Source of the DNA: Zavarzinia sp.
GTDB lineage: Bacteria; Pseudomonadota; Alphaproteobacteria; Zavarziniales; Zavarziniaceae
NCBI GenBank assembly: GCA_025869435.1
Contig: JAOZVS010000112.1
Span: forward strand, 1-56,919
DNA: 56,919 nt
Direction: 5' to 3'
Below are positions 17,348 to 26,083 of the stretch, piece after piece; position 1 is the stretch's first letter, and every line of letters begins with the position of its first letter. The notes below the pieces were generated by a model. That model saw only the letters and a program-made list of their open reading frames with translations, was not told the origin of the DNA and ran no database searches. The position numbers and the translations under genes were made by a program.

Positions 17348-18190
17348 ATGGACGGCATTCCCTTTATCAAGATGCACGGCCTCGGCAATGATTTCGTCAT
17401 CGTCGACGCCCGCACCTCCCCCGTGGAGATCAACGAAGCGCTGGCGCAGGCGATCGCCAACCGGCGCACCGGCGTCGGCTGCGACCAGCTGATCGTGCTC
17501 GAGTCATCGGACAAGGCCGATGTCTTCATGCGGATCTGGAACCCCGACGGCTCGGAAGCCGGCGCCTGTGGCAATGCCACCCGCTGCGTCGGCGCCCTGC
17601 TGATCGCCGGTGCCCGCCGCAACGAGGTTTCGATCGAGACGGTCTCGGGCCTCCTGCTCGCCGCCTCGGCGCCGGACGGCTATATCACCGTCGACATGGG
17701 CGAGCCCCGGCTGGACTGGTCGGAAATCCCGCTCGCCCGCGCCATGGACACGGTGAAGCTCGACTATGCCGCGGCCCCCGGAATGGCCGGGCCTTCGGCG
17801 GTCAACATGGGCAATCCCCATGTCGTCTTCTTCGTCGACGATGCCGAAAGCGTGAAGGTCGAAGCCCTCGGCCCCGCGATCGAGCATGATCCGCTGTTCC
17901 CCCAGCGCACCAATGTCTCCTTCGTCTCGAAGCAGAAGGACGGCTCGCTGCGCGTCGTCGTCTGGGAACGCGGCGCCGGCCGGACCCTCGCCTGCGGCAC
18001 CGCCGCCTGCGCGACCGTGGTCGCCGCCACCCGCCGCGGTCTCGTCGACCGCAAGGCGGTGATCTGGATGGATGGCGGCCGCCTCGACATGGAATGGCGG
18101 GAGTCGGACGGCCATGTGATCATGACCGGCCCGGTCGCCGTCGCCTTCTCGGGCGTGATCGCCCTGCCGCCCCGGGTGAAGGCCGCCTGA
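17348..18190 (+). CDS. dapF: Diaminopimelate epimerase
   Basis: 280 residues. Converts LL- to meso-diaminopimelate for lysine and peptidoglycan. The two catalytic cysteines are visible in EAGACGNATRCVG and TLACGTAACATV, and the N-terminus IPFIKMHGLGNDFVIVDAR is classic. The start at 17348 is set by this motif; the open frame upstream to 17285 overlaps pdxY and lacks similarity. No Shine-Dalgarno is present, consistent with a leaderless mRNA. First gene of a run dapF-mtaB-ftsY-yciB that is common in alphaproteobacteria. Confidence 0.97.
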   Translation: MDGIPFIKMHGLGNDFVIVDARTSPVEINEALAQAIANRRTGVGCDQLIVLESSDKADVFMRIWNPDGSEAGACGNATRCVGALLIAGARRNEVSIETVSGLLLAASAPDGYITVDMGEPRLDWSEIPLARAMDTVKLDYAAAPGMAGPSAVNMGNPHVVFFVDDAESVKVEALGPAIEHDPLFPQRTNVSFVSKQKDGSLRVVVWERGAGRTLACGTAACATVVAATRRGLVDRKAVIWMDGGRLDMEWRESDGHVIMTGPVAVAFSGVIALPPRVKAA

Positions 18191-18196
18191 GGTCCC

Positions 18197-19450
18197 ATGT
18201 CCGCCGGGATCGAGGTCATCACCTTCGGCTGCCGCCTCAACGCCTATGAATCCGAGGTGATGAAGCGGCACGCCGAAAACGCCGGCCTCGACCATGCGGT
18301 CATCGTCAATACCTGCGCCGTCACCTCGGAAGCGGTGCGCCAGGCCCGCCAGGCCATCCGCAAGGCCCGGCGCGAGAACCCGAACGCAAAGCTGATCGTC
18401 ACCGGCTGCGCCGCCCAGGTCGAGCCCGAGCGTTTCGCCGAAATGGCCGAGGTCGATCAGGTCGTCGGCAACATGGAAAAAATGGCGGCCGAGACCTGGG
18501 CGCCAGATTTCGGCGTCGGCGAGACCGAGAAGGTCCGCGTCGCCGACATCATGGCGGTGCGCGAGACCGCCGGCCATCTGGTCGAGGGCTTCGAGGGCCG
18601 CGCCCGCGCCTTCGTCCAGGTCCAGAACGGCTGCGACCACCGCTGCACCTTCTGCATCATCCCTTACGGCCGGGGGCCGTCCCGCTCCGTCCCCATGGGC
18701 GCCATCGTCGACGAGGTACGCCGCCTCGTCGCCGCCGGCCATAACGAGGTGGTGCTGACCGGCGTCGACCTCACTTCCTATGGCGAGGATCTGCCGGGCA
18801 CGCCCAGCCTCGGCCAGCTGACCCGCCGCCTGCTGAAGGCCGTGCCGGAATTGCCGCGCCTCCGCATTTCCTCGATCGACGCCGCCGAGGCGGACGACGA
18901 CCTGATCCAGGCCCTCGCCGAGGAAGAGCGGCTGATGCCGCATCTCCATCTCTCGCTCCAGGCCGGCAACGACCTCATTCTGAAGCGGATGAAGCGCCGT
19001 CACCTGCGCGCCGACGCCATCCGTTTCGCCGCCCGCCTGCGCGCGGTTCGGCCCGATATCGCGCTGGGCGCCGATTTCATCGCCGGCTTCCCGACCGAGA
19101 CCGAGGAAGCCTTCGAGGACACCCTGCGCCTCGTCGACGAGGCGGGCCTGACCTATCTCCATGTCTTCCCCTTCTCGCCCCGGCCGGGCACGCCCGCCGC
19201 CAAGATGCCCCAGGTCGGCCGCGCCGTGGCCAGGGAACGGGCGGAGCGCCTGCGCGCCAAGGGCGACCTCGCCCTGCACCGCTTCCTCGACAGCCGCATC
19301 GGCCGGACCGAACAGGCCATCGTCGAGACCCCGCTGATTGCCCGCAGCGAGCATTTCGCCGCCATCCGCCTGACCGCGCCGGCCCGTCCGGGCGATATAA
19401 TTCGCGTTACCATTGGCGCCCGTTCGGGCGCGGAGCTCGTCGCCGCATGA
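18197..19450 (+). CDS. mtaB: tRNA t6A37 methylthiotransferase MtaB
   Basis: 417 residues, radical-SAM enzyme that adds a methylthio group to N6-threonylcarbamoyladenosine 37 in tRNAs. N-terminal UPF0004 domain (EVITFGCRLNAYESEVM, NTCAVTSEAVRQ, VTGCAAQ), then the radical-SAM cysteines in NGCDHRCTFCIIPYGRG, and GADFIAGFPTETEEAFEDT. The C-terminal TRAM part is short. Lies 6 bp after dapF and overlaps ftsY by 4 bp. Confidence 0.95.
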   Translation: MSAGIEVITFGCRLNAYESEVMKRHAENAGLDHAVIVNTCAVTSEAVRQARQAIRKARRENPNAKLIVTGCAAQVEPERFAEMAEVDQVVGNMEKMAAETWAPDFGVGETEKVRVADIMAVRETAGHLVEGFEGRARAFVQVQNGCDHRCTFCIIPYGRGPSRSVPMGAIVDEVRRLVAAGHNEVVLTGVDLTSYGEDLPGTPSLGQLTRRLLKAVPELPRLRISSIDAAEADDDLIQALAEEERLMPHLHLSLQAGNDLILKRMKRRHLRADAIRFAARLRAVRPDIALGADFIAGFPTETEEAFEDTLRLVDEAGLTYLHVFPFSPRPGTPAAKMPQVGRAVARERAERLRAKGDLALHRFLDSRIGRTEQAIVETPLIARSEHFAAIRLTAPARPGDIIRVTIGARSGAELVAA

Positions 19451-20409
19451 CCGATATCGAAAACGAAGGCACGGGCGAGAAGAAATCGGGCTGGTTCGGC
19501 CGCCTGAAGGCCGGGTTGTCCCGTTCCTCCTCCTCCCTCGGCCAGTCGATCACCGGCCTCTTCAAGAAGCGCAAGCTCGACGACGAGACGCTGGACGAGC
19601 TGGAAGAGGCCCTGATCCAGGCCGATCTCGGCGTCGCCGTCGCGACCGAAGTGCGCGAAGCCCTGTCCAAGGGCCGTTTCGGCAAGGAAATCGGCGACGA
19701 CGAGGTGAAGGCCGTCCTTGGCGGCGAAATCTCGCGCATCCTGAAATACTCGGAAAAGCCGCTGGTGATCGACGCCAGCCGCCGGCCCCATGTCATCCTG
19801 ATGGTCGGCGTCAACGGCAGCGGCAAGACGACGACCATCGGCAAGCTGGCCAGCCGCTTCAAGGCGCAGGGCCTCAAGGTGATGATGGCGGCGGGCGATA
19901 CCTTCCGCGCCGCCGCGATCGAGCAGCTCGCGGTTTGGGGCGAGCGCTCGGGCGTGCCCGTCGTGACCCGCCCCGCCGGCTCCGACGCCGCCGGCCTTGC
20001 CTTCGATGCCCTCGAACAGGCGAAGCGCGAAGGCTATGACGTGCTGCTGATCGACACCGCCGGCCGGCTGCAGAACAAGGAAGGCCTGATGGCCGAGCTG
20101 ACCAAGATCGAGCGGGTGATCAAGAAGCTGGACGAGAGCGCGCCCCACGACACGATCCTGGTGCTGGACGCGACGACCGGCCAGAACGCGGTCAATCAGG
20201 TCGACGTCTTCGAGCGCGTCGCCAAGATCACCGGCGTCATCATGACCAAGCTGGACGGCACGGCGCGGGGCGGCGTCCTCGTCGCCGTCTCGAAGAAATA
20301 CTGGATGCCGATCCACGCCATCGGCGTCGGCGAAGGCATCGAGGACCTGCAGGATTTCAACGCCGACGCCTTTGCCCGCGCGCTGGTCGGCACGGCCGAG
20401 AGGGCGTGA
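19447..20409 (+). CDS. ftsY: Signal recognition particle receptor FtsY
   Basis: 320 residues, NG-domain GTPase that docks SRP-ribosome complexes at the membrane. Visible: N-domain [21 protein letters not shown]1 [40 protein letters not shown]4 [10 protein letters not shown] and the C-terminal [12 protein letters not shown]. The acidic A-domain is nearly absent, as usual in alphaproteobacteria. Start overlaps mtaB (ATGA). Confidence 0.97.
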   Translation: MTDIENEGTGEKKSGWFGRLKAGLSRSSSSLGQSITGLFKKRKLDDETLDELEEALIQADLGVAVATEVREALSKGRFGKEIGDDEVKAVLGGEISRILKYSEKPLVIDASRRPHVILMVGVNGSGKTTTIGKLASRFKAQGLKVMMAAGDTFRAAAIEQLAVWGERSGVPVVTRPAGSDAAGLAFDALEQAKREGYDVLLIDTAGRLQNKEGLMAELTKIERVIKKLDESAPHDTILVLDATTGQNAVNQVDVFERVAKITGVIMTKLDGTARGGVLVAVSKKYWMPIHAIGVGEGIEDLQDFNADAFARALVGTAERA

Positions 20410-21005
20410 CCATGGCGACCTCGGCCCCGACCGCGCACAAGAGCAAGATCAACCCGCTGCTGCGCCTCGTCCTCGAGGCGGGGCCGCTCGGCGTGTTCTT
20501 CTTCTGCAATTCGCGTTTCGGCATCTTCACCGCGACCGGCGCCTTCATGGCCGCGACCGTGGCCGCCCTCGCCGTCAACTGGGCGCTGGAGCGGCGGCTG
20601 CCGGTGATGCCGCTGGTCTCGGGTGTGTTCGTTCTCGTCTTCGGCGGGCTCACGCTCTATCTCGAGGACGAGTTGTTCATCAAGCTGAAGCCGACCATCG
20701 TCAACAGCCTGTTCGCGGTCATCCTGCTGGGCGGGCTGGCCGCCGGCCGTTCGCTGCTGAAACCGCTGTTCGGCGCGGCCTTCCAGCTGGACGACGCGGG
20801 CTGGCGCAGCCTCACCTTCCGCTGGGCGCTGCTGTTCATCGTGCTCGCGGTCGTCAACGAAGTGGTGTGGCGCAATTTCTCGACCGAGACCTGGGCCGCC
20901 TTCAAGGTCTTCGGCATCATGCCGCTGACCATCCTCTTCACCATCGCCCAGATGCCCCTGATCCTCCGCCACCAGTTGCCGGAAGAAAAGGACGCGCGGG
21001 ACTGA
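20406..21005 (+). CDS. yciB: Inner-membrane septation protein A (YciB/IspZ)
   Basis: About 199 residues (GTG at 20406 overlapping the ftsY stop, or ATG at 20412). Five or so hydrophobic segments, with the family start [20 protein letters not shown] and the later [25 protein letters not shown]. An integral membrane protein linked to cell-envelope integrity and septation; the biochemical role is not known. Ends back to back with the convergent NUDIX gene (no spacer). Confidence 0.93.
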   Translation: MTMATSAPTAHKSKINPLLRLVLEAGPLGVFFFCNSRFGIFTATGAFMAATVAALAVNWALERRLPVMPLVSGVFVLVFGGLTLYLEDELFIKLKPTIVNSLFAVILLGGLAAGRSLLKPLFGAAFQLDDAGWRSLTFRWALLFIVLAVVNEVVWRNFSTETWAAFKVFGIMPLTILFTIAQMPLILRHQLPEEKDARD

Positions 21006-21551
21006 TCACGCCGCCGGCAGCGGTGCCCTGCCGTCTTCGCCGGGCGGATTGGTGAAGGGCGGAAAAGCCGTCCGCCCCTCGACCGCGCGCCAATGGTGCA
21101 AGGCCCAATGGACCGAGGGAAAGGCGATCTCGCACCAGGGAATTTCGTCCCAGGCGAAGAGGCGGACCTCCAGGCTTTCCGGTCCCGCCGCGAAATCCGC
21201 GCTGGCCAGGGTCGCGCGGTGGATCATCTGGACCTGCGAGATGCGCGGGATCGAATAGACCGCCAGCAGGGCATCGATGGTGATCTCGGCGCAGGCTTCC
21301 TCCATCGCTTCCCGCGCCGCGCCCTCGGCGACGGATTCGCCTTCCTCCATGAAGCCGGCCGGGATGGTCCAGAAGCCGCGCCGCGGCTCGATCGCGCGGC
21401 GGGCCAGCAGGAAGCGGTCACCATGGGTGACGACCGAGCCGACGACGATCTTCGGGTTCACGTAATTGATGAAGCCGCAGGTCCGGCAGACCTCGCGTTC
21501 GCGGTCGTCGCCTTCGGGAATCGTCGGATGGAAGTGAGGGCCGGTGCTCAT
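21006..21551 (-). CDS. NUDIX hydrolase with N-terminal zinc-ribbon-like segment
   Basis: 181 residues. The N-terminus carries CRTCGFINYVNPKIVVGSVV, a half zinc-ribbon-like element seen in NudC-like hydrolases, followed by a Nudix box GFMEEGESVAEGAAREAMEEACAEI-like segment (about residues 68-92). The glycine near the end of the box consensus is replaced by cysteine, while the metal-binding REAMEE is intact. The substrate is unknown. Convergent with yciB. It could be transcribed from the ccm run upstream or on its own; 48 bp separate it from the small gene upstream. Confidence 0.85.
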   Translation of the reverse strand: MSTGPHFHPTIPEGDDREREVCRTCGFINYVNPKIVVGSVVTHGDRFLLARRAIEPRRGFWTIPAGFMEEGESVAEGAAREAMEEACAEITIDALLAVYSIPRISQVQMIHRATLASADFAAGPESLEVRLFAWDEIPWCEIAFPSVHWALHHWRAVEGRTAFPPFTNPPGEDGRAPLPAA

Positions 21552-21599
21552 GGCCCGATTGTCGCGGCGACGCGACCCGGGGGCAAGGCCCCCCTTGGA

Positions 21600-21860
21600 T
21601 CAGACCGTGAGGTCGATCAGCCGGCCAAGGCCGGGTTGCAGCGGCCGGGGACTGGCGCCCGGGGCTTCGCGGCGCTGGCTGGAACCGCCCTGGGCCTCGC
21701 CGCCGACGCGGATATCGACCCCGGTCGAGAGACGGGTCGCCGCCTCCGCCGTCTGGCTCTGCACGCCTTCGGCCTTGGTCGCCGGCGCGCGCACGCCCGA
21801 GCCGCCCTGCGAGAGCGAGGCGATGGCGGTCAATATGGCGGGACTCGGCTTGATATCCAT
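21600..21860 (-). CDS. Small protein of unknown function between ccmI and NUDIX gene
   Basis: 86 residues, starting MDIKPSPAILTAIASLSQGG after a GGGGGAA ribosome-binding site 9 bp upstream. No membrane segment or known motif. Only the hydrophobic N-terminal 15 residues and the C-terminus LGRLIDLTV look ordered; the middle is Gly/Ser/Ala/Arg-rich. It follows ccmI by 31 bp on the same strand. I do not recognise it. It may be a genuine small conserved gene or a spurious frame in GC-rich DNA. Confidence 0.5.
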   Translation of the reverse strand: MDIKPSPAILTAIASLSQGGSGVRAPATKAEGVQSQTAEAATRLSTGVDIRVGGEAQGGSSQRREAPGASPRPLQPGLGRLIDLTV

Positions 21861-21891
21861 GGCGTCAGTTTCCCCCGGCAGGCCTTAACGC

Positions 21892-22995
21892 TCACTTAAC
21901 GGGAAGTCTCGCCCTGGCGGCGACAAGGCCCTCGGCGATGGCGGCATCGTCCGGCTTCAGGGCGGCGGCCTTTTCCCAGGCGGCGACCGCTTCCGGCGCC
22001 TTGCCCAGGACATCATAGGCCCGGGCGAGGCGCAGCCAACCGTCGAGATCGCCGGGCTGTTCCTTCAGACGCTCGGCGAGGCGGGCGACCATGCCCTCGA
22101 TCATCGACTGACGCTCGTCGGGGCTCATGGCCTGCGCGGCGGCGGCATCGGCTGCCGTCGGGCCGGGCGCCACGGGCGCGGCTTCCGGCACCGGCGCGCC
22201 GGCGGCCCGCAGGCCCGCCGTCACGGCATCGCGAATGGGATCGTCGGCGGCTACATCCTTCAGGATCGCCTGCCAGTCGGCGACGGCGCCGGCCGTATCG
22301 CCATTGGCGAATCTGGCGTAGGCCGCGAAATGGCGGGCGGCGGCATTGGCGGGCTGGAGGGTCAGCGCCTGATCGATCAGGGCCTTCGCTTCCGGGCCGA
22401 CCATGCCGTTGGCCGCCGCGATGCGCAATTCGGCCGCGCCGAGGCGGGCATCGACCGAATCGGGGATCAGGACGATCACCTTCTCGTAAGCCTCGGCCGC
22501 CTCGATCAGCTTGCCTTCGGCCGCCCGGGCGCGGGCCAGCAGAGCCCAGCCGCGCGGATCGTCCGGCGCCGCCTTCATGCGGGCCTCCAGGGCATCGACC
22601 AGGCGGCGGGTCTCGTCTTCCTGGCCCTGCGCGGTCACCCGTTCGGCCAGCGGCCGGTCGACGAGGCCGGGCGCCCCCAGCTCGTCATAGAGCAGCGCCG
22701 CCGCCGCCGGCACGCCCAGCGCGACGGCGAAGGCCAGCACCAGCGACGGCCGGCCGGACAGTTTGCGCCCCGCGCCGACGCGCAGCAGGCGGCGCTCGAT
22801 TTCCAGCCTGGCGTTCTCGGCATCGGCGGCCGGCATCTGGCCATTGGCCGCCTCCGCCGCCAGTTCCGCCAGCTGGGCGCGATAGACCGCGCGTTCCGCC
22901 GCGGCGGCATCGGGGCCGGCGCCGGCCCGCATCAGCGGGCGCAGCAACAGGATGGCGACCACGGCCGCCAGCAGCCCGAAGGCGACGAACATCAT
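21892..22995 (-). CDS. ccmI: Cytochrome c maturation protein CcmI (CycH)
   Basis: 367 residues. Membrane-anchored TPR chaperone that holds apocytochrome c for heme ligation together with CcmF and CcmH. Starts MMFVAFGLLAAVVAILLLRPL, has a second membrane helix near SLVLAFAVALGVPAAAALLY, then periplasmic TPR repeats (WALLARARAAEGKLIEAAEAYEKV, DGWLRLARAYDVLGKAPEAVAAWEKA). The start overlaps the ccmH stop. An open frame continues upstream through ccmH in another frame and is a shadow. Confidence 0.93.
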   Translation of the reverse strand: MMFVAFGLLAAVVAILLLRPLMRAGAGPDAAAAERAVYRAQLAELAAEAANGQMPAADAENARLEIERRLLRVGAGRKLSGRPSLVLAFAVALGVPAAAALLYDELGAPGLVDRPLAERVTAQGQEDETRRLVDALEARMKAAPDDPRGWALLARARAAEGKLIEAAEAYEKVIVLIPDSVDARLGAAELRIAAANGMVGPEAKALIDQALTLQPANAAARHFAAYARFANGDTAGAVADWQAILKDVAADDPIRDAVTAGLRAAGAPVPEAAPVAPGPTAADAAAAQAMSPDERQSMIEGMVARLAERLKEQPGDLDGWLRLARAYDVLGKAPEAVAAWEKAAALKPDDAAIAEGLVAARARLPVK

Positions 22996-23567
22996 GCCGG
23001 GTCCTCGTCCTTCAGCAGGCTGTCCAGCCTTGCCCGTTCTTCCGCCGTCAGGGCCTGCGCCTCGGGCTCGATGCCGGGCCGGCGACGGCGCCACAGGATG
23101 ATGCCGGCGCCGAGCGCCAGCAGCGCGAAAGGCCCGAACCAGAGGGCGAAGGTCGCCGGCTCGAGGGGCGGGCGCAGCAGCACCCAGTCGCCGTAGCGGT
23201 CGACCAGGTATTTCTGGATCGCCGGCTCGTCGTCGCCGGCGGCGAGACGCTCGCGCACGATATGGCGCAGGTCCGCCGCCAGCGGCGCGTTGGAATCCTC
23301 GATCGACTGGTTCTGGCAGACGAGGCAGCGCAGGCCGCGCGAAATCTCGCGCGCCTTGGCTTCCATGGCCGGGTCGGCCATGGGCTCGTCGACGCCGATG
23401 GCAAGGGCGGGCACCGACGACAAGAGCAGCGCGGCCGCCAGCACCAGCGCGCGCCACCCCTTGGCGTCATCCCGGCGAAGGCCGGGATCTCGGGCCGATC
23501 GAGGCGCCCTGCCGGCGAAAGGCCCCGGCCTGCGCCGGGGCGACGAGAGACGAAGAGGGAACTTCAT
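22992..23567 (-). CDS. ccmH: Cytochrome c maturation thiol reductase CcmH (CycL) with repeat-derived N-terminus
   Basis: 191 residues. Periplasmic thiol reductase that keeps apocytochrome c cysteines reduced for heme attachment. The active-site motif is RCLVCQNQSIEDSNAPLA, and a C-terminal helix (FALWFGPFALLALGAGIILW) is followed by a basic tail. The ATG at 23567 overlaps the ccmG stop (ATGA), so the start is well supported. But between the first nine residues (MKFPLRLSS) and the hydrophobic signal core WRALVLAAALLLSSVPALA lies an Arg/Pro-rich stretch encoded by a dispersed inverted repeat (23465-23544), which lengthens the signal peptide n-region by about 27 residues. Export may still work. 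Confidence 0.92.
   Translation of the reverse strand: MKFPLRLSSPRRRPGPFAGRAPRSARDPGLRRDDAKGWRALVLAAALLLSSVPALAIGVDEPMADPAMEAKAREISRGLRCLVCQNQSIEDSNAPLAADLRHIVRERLAAGDDEPAIQKYLVDRYGDWVLLRPPLEPATFALWFGPFALLALGAGIILWRRRRPGIEPEAQALTAEERARLDSLLKDEDPA
23465..23544. repeat. Dispersed inverted-repeat element, copy B, inside ccmH
   Basis: Left arm 23465-23489 (CGTCATCCCGGCGAAGGCCG then GGATC) is identical to the left arm of copy A at 14311. The right arm 23521-23544 is the degenerate inverse. The whole element is read in frame within the 5' end of ccmH. Confidence 0.8.
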
Positions 23568-24109
23568 TTCAGCAGCTTCTCGGCCCGGGGCAGCAATTCG
23601 CCGCGGATCACCGCTTCGTCGAGGGGGCCGACATGCTTCCACACGATCTCGCCCGCGGGCGAGACCAGATAGGTTTCGGGCACGCCATAGACGCCCCAGT
23701 CGATGGCGACGCGGCCGGTCACATCGGCGCCGATCAGCGCGTAAGGATTGCCCAGTTCGCCGAGGAAGGCGCGCGTCGCCTCGGGCTTGTCCTTGTAGGC
23801 GAGGCCGACGAGGCGGATTTTCGGCACCTTGGCGAGGGCGCTCAGCATCGGATGCTCGATCCGGCAGGGCGCGCACCAGGAGGCGAAGACATTGACCACC
23901 GTGACCGTGCCGGCGCGCAGGTCCGCGCTGGCGAGGCCCGGCGTGCCCTCGTCGAGGCCGGGCAGGGTGAAGTCGGGCACCGGCTTGCCGATCAGGGCCG
24001 AGGGCAATTCGCCCGGGTCCTTGCCCAGCCGGTCGTAGAAGAAGCCCGACAGGCCGATGACGACGGCGAGCGGCAGGGCCGCCAGCATGAAGCGATATTT
24101 GCCGTTCAT
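23564..24109 (-). CDS. ccmG: Periplasmic thioredoxin CcmG/DsbE
   Basis: 181 residues, an N-terminal membrane anchor (FMLAALPLAVVIGLSGFFY) followed by a thioredoxin domain with the active site ASWCAPCRIEHPML and the cis-proline loop YGVPETYLVSPAG. It reduces CcmH/apocytochrome c disulfides in the Ccm System I pathway. Nine bp after ccmF; overlaps ccmH by 4 bp. Confidence 0.96.
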   Translation of the reverse strand: MNGKYRFMLAALPLAVVIGLSGFFYDRLGKDPGELPSALIGKPVPDFTLPGLDEGTPGLASADLRAGTVTVVNVFASWCAPCRIEHPMLSALAKVPKIRLVGLAYKDKPEATRAFLGELGNPYALIGADVTGRVAIDWGVYGVPETYLVSPAGEIVWKHVGPLDEAVIRGELLPRAEKLLK

Positions 24110-24118
24110 GTCCCTGCC

Positions 24119-26083
24119 CTATTCCGCCGGCTGAGCTTGGGCGGCCGCGCGCCGCACCGGGGCGCCGACCCGCAGGCGCCGGTCGCTGAGCGAGACGAGA
24201 CCACCGAAAGCCATCATGATGCCGCCGGCCCAGATCCACATGACGAAGGGTTTCCAGTAGATGCGGGTGGCGTAGCCCGGCCCGGTCTTCTCGCCGACGA
24301 CGACATAGAGATCGCCGATCGGCGTCGAATGGATCGCCGCCTCGGTGGTTTCCATGGGCGGGGCGCGGAATTTCCGCGTCTCGGGCGACAGGGTGCCGAC
24401 CCCCTCGACCTCGAAGCGGCCCCGGGTCGCGGTGTAGTTCGGCCCCGGCACATCCTCGACACCCTGGAACGTCAGGCTGTAGCCGGCGATTTCAACCGTG
24501 TCGCCCGCTTTCATGACGCCGAGATGTTCTTGCGAAAAGCCGGTCGCGGCGGCGATGCCGATGACCGAGACCGCCATGCCGAAATGGGCCAGACTCATGC
24601 CCATGGCACCGCGTGGCAGGGTGACGAGACGCCGGAAGGCACCCATGGGGCCGAGCTTCGCCAGTTGCACCCGCTGCGCCAGTTCGACCAGCACCGCCCC
24701 GCCGAGGAAGAAGGCGAGCACGAAGCCGAGCACGGCCAGGACCGGCGCATCGGTCGTCGCCAGCACGATGGCGATACCGCCGAGGACCGCCAGCGCCGCG
24801 ACCAGTTTCACCTTGGCCAGAGCCGTCAGCAGGCTGCCGCGCTTCCACGGCAGCAGCGGCCCGATGCCGAGGGCGAGGATCAGCGGCACCATGATCGGCA
24901 TGAAGGTCGCGTTGTAATAGGGCGGCCCGACCGAGACCTTGGCCCCGCCCAGCACGTCGAGGATCAGCGGATAGAGCGTGCCGAGAAGGACGGTCGCCGT
25001 CGCCGTCGCCAGCAACAGGTTGTTGAGGACGAGGGAGCTTTCCCGCGAGACGGTCTGGAACAGCCCACCCGCCTTCAGCGCCGGTGCGCGAATGGCGTAA
25101 AGGGTGAGCGCGCCGCCGGTGACCGCCAGCAGGAAGATCAGGATGAAGAAGCCCCGGGTCGGGTCGGAGGCGAAGGCATGGACCGAGGTGAGCACGCCCG
25201 AGCGGACGAGGAAAGTGCCGAGCAGCGAGAGCGAGAAGGCGAGAATGGCGAGGAGGATGGTCCAGCTTTTCAGCGTGTCGCGCTTCTCGACGACGATCGC
25301 GGAATGCAGCAGCGCGGTCGCCGCCAGCCAGGGCATGAGCGAGGCATTCTCGACCGGATCCCAGAACCAGAAGCCGCCCCAGCCCAATTCGTAATAGGCC
25401 CAGTAGGAACCGCCGCTGATGCCGATGGTCAGGGCCGACCAGGCCGCCAGGGTCCAGGGCCGCACCCAGCGCGCCCAGGAGGGCGGCACCCGTCCTTCGA
25501 TCAGGGCGGCGACGGCGAAGGAAAAGGCGATCGAGATGCCGACATAACCGGCATAGAGGAAGGGCGGATGAAAGGCGAGGCCCGGGTCCTGCAGGATCGG
25601 GTTGAGGCCGTTACCCTCGAGCGGGGCGGGATCGATCCGCGCGAAGGGATTGGAAGTGAAGATCATGAAGGCGAGGAAGCCGACGCCGACCAGCCCCTGA
25701 ACCGCGAGCGCCCGCGCCCGGAAACCGTCCGGCAGGTTGCGCCCGAACAGCGCGACCATGGCGCCGAACAGGGTGAGCATCAGCGCCCAGAGCAGCAAGG
25801 AGCCCTCGTGGTTGCCCCAGACGCCGGTCACCTTGTAGAGCATCGGCTTCAGCGAATGGCTGTTGCCGTAGACATTCACCAGCGAGAAGTCGGACGTTAC
25901 ATAGGCATGAACGAGGGCGGCGAAGGCCCCGGCGACCAGCAGGAACTGCAGGACGGCGGCGGTATCCGCCAGTTTCATCGACGGCCCATGGCCGCGCGCG
26001 GCGCCCGCCATCGGCACGATGCCCTGCACCAGGGCGACGACGAAGGCGAGGATGAGGGCGAAATGGCCGAGTTCGGCGATCAT
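24119..26083 (-). CDS. ccmF: Heme lyase CcmF
   Basis: 654 residues, multi-spanning membrane protein that transfers heme from holo-CcmE to apocytochrome c. The WWD heme-handling motif is present as WGGFWFWDPVENASLMPW, with the typical flanking KSWTILLAILAFSLSLLGTFLVRSGVLTS region and PLLPWKRGS. Length is the family norm. Overlaps ccmE by 4 bp. Confidence 0.97.
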   Translation of the reverse strand: MIAELGHFALILAFVVALVQGIVPMAGAARGHGPSMKLADTAAVLQFLLVAGAFAALVHAYVTSDFSLVNVYGNSHSLKPMLYKVTGVWGNHEGSLLLWALMLTLFGAMVALFGRNLPDGFRARALAVQGLVGVGFLAFMIFTSNPFARIDPAPLEGNGLNPILQDPGLAFHPPFLYAGYVGISIAFSFAVAALIEGRVPPSWARWVRPWTLAAWSALTIGISGGSYWAYYELGWGGFWFWDPVENASLMPWLAATALLHSAIVVEKRDTLKSWTILLAILAFSLSLLGTFLVRSGVLTSVHAFASDPTRGFFILIFLLAVTGGALTLYAIRAPALKAGGLFQTVSRESSLVLNNLLLATATATVLLGTLYPLILDVLGGAKVSVGPPYYNATFMPIMVPLILALGIGPLLPWKRGSLLTALAKVKLVAALAVLGGIAIVLATTDAPVLAVLGFVLAFFLGGAVLVELAQRVQLAKLGPMGAFRRLVTLPRGAMGMSLAHFGMAVSVIGIAAATGFSQEHLGVMKAGDTVEIAGYSLTFQGVEDVPGPNYTATRGRFEVEGVGTLSPETRKFRAPPMETTEAAIHSTPIGDLYVVVGEKTGPGYATRIYWKPFVMWIWAGGIMMAFGGLVSLSDRRLRVGAPVRRAAAQAQPAE

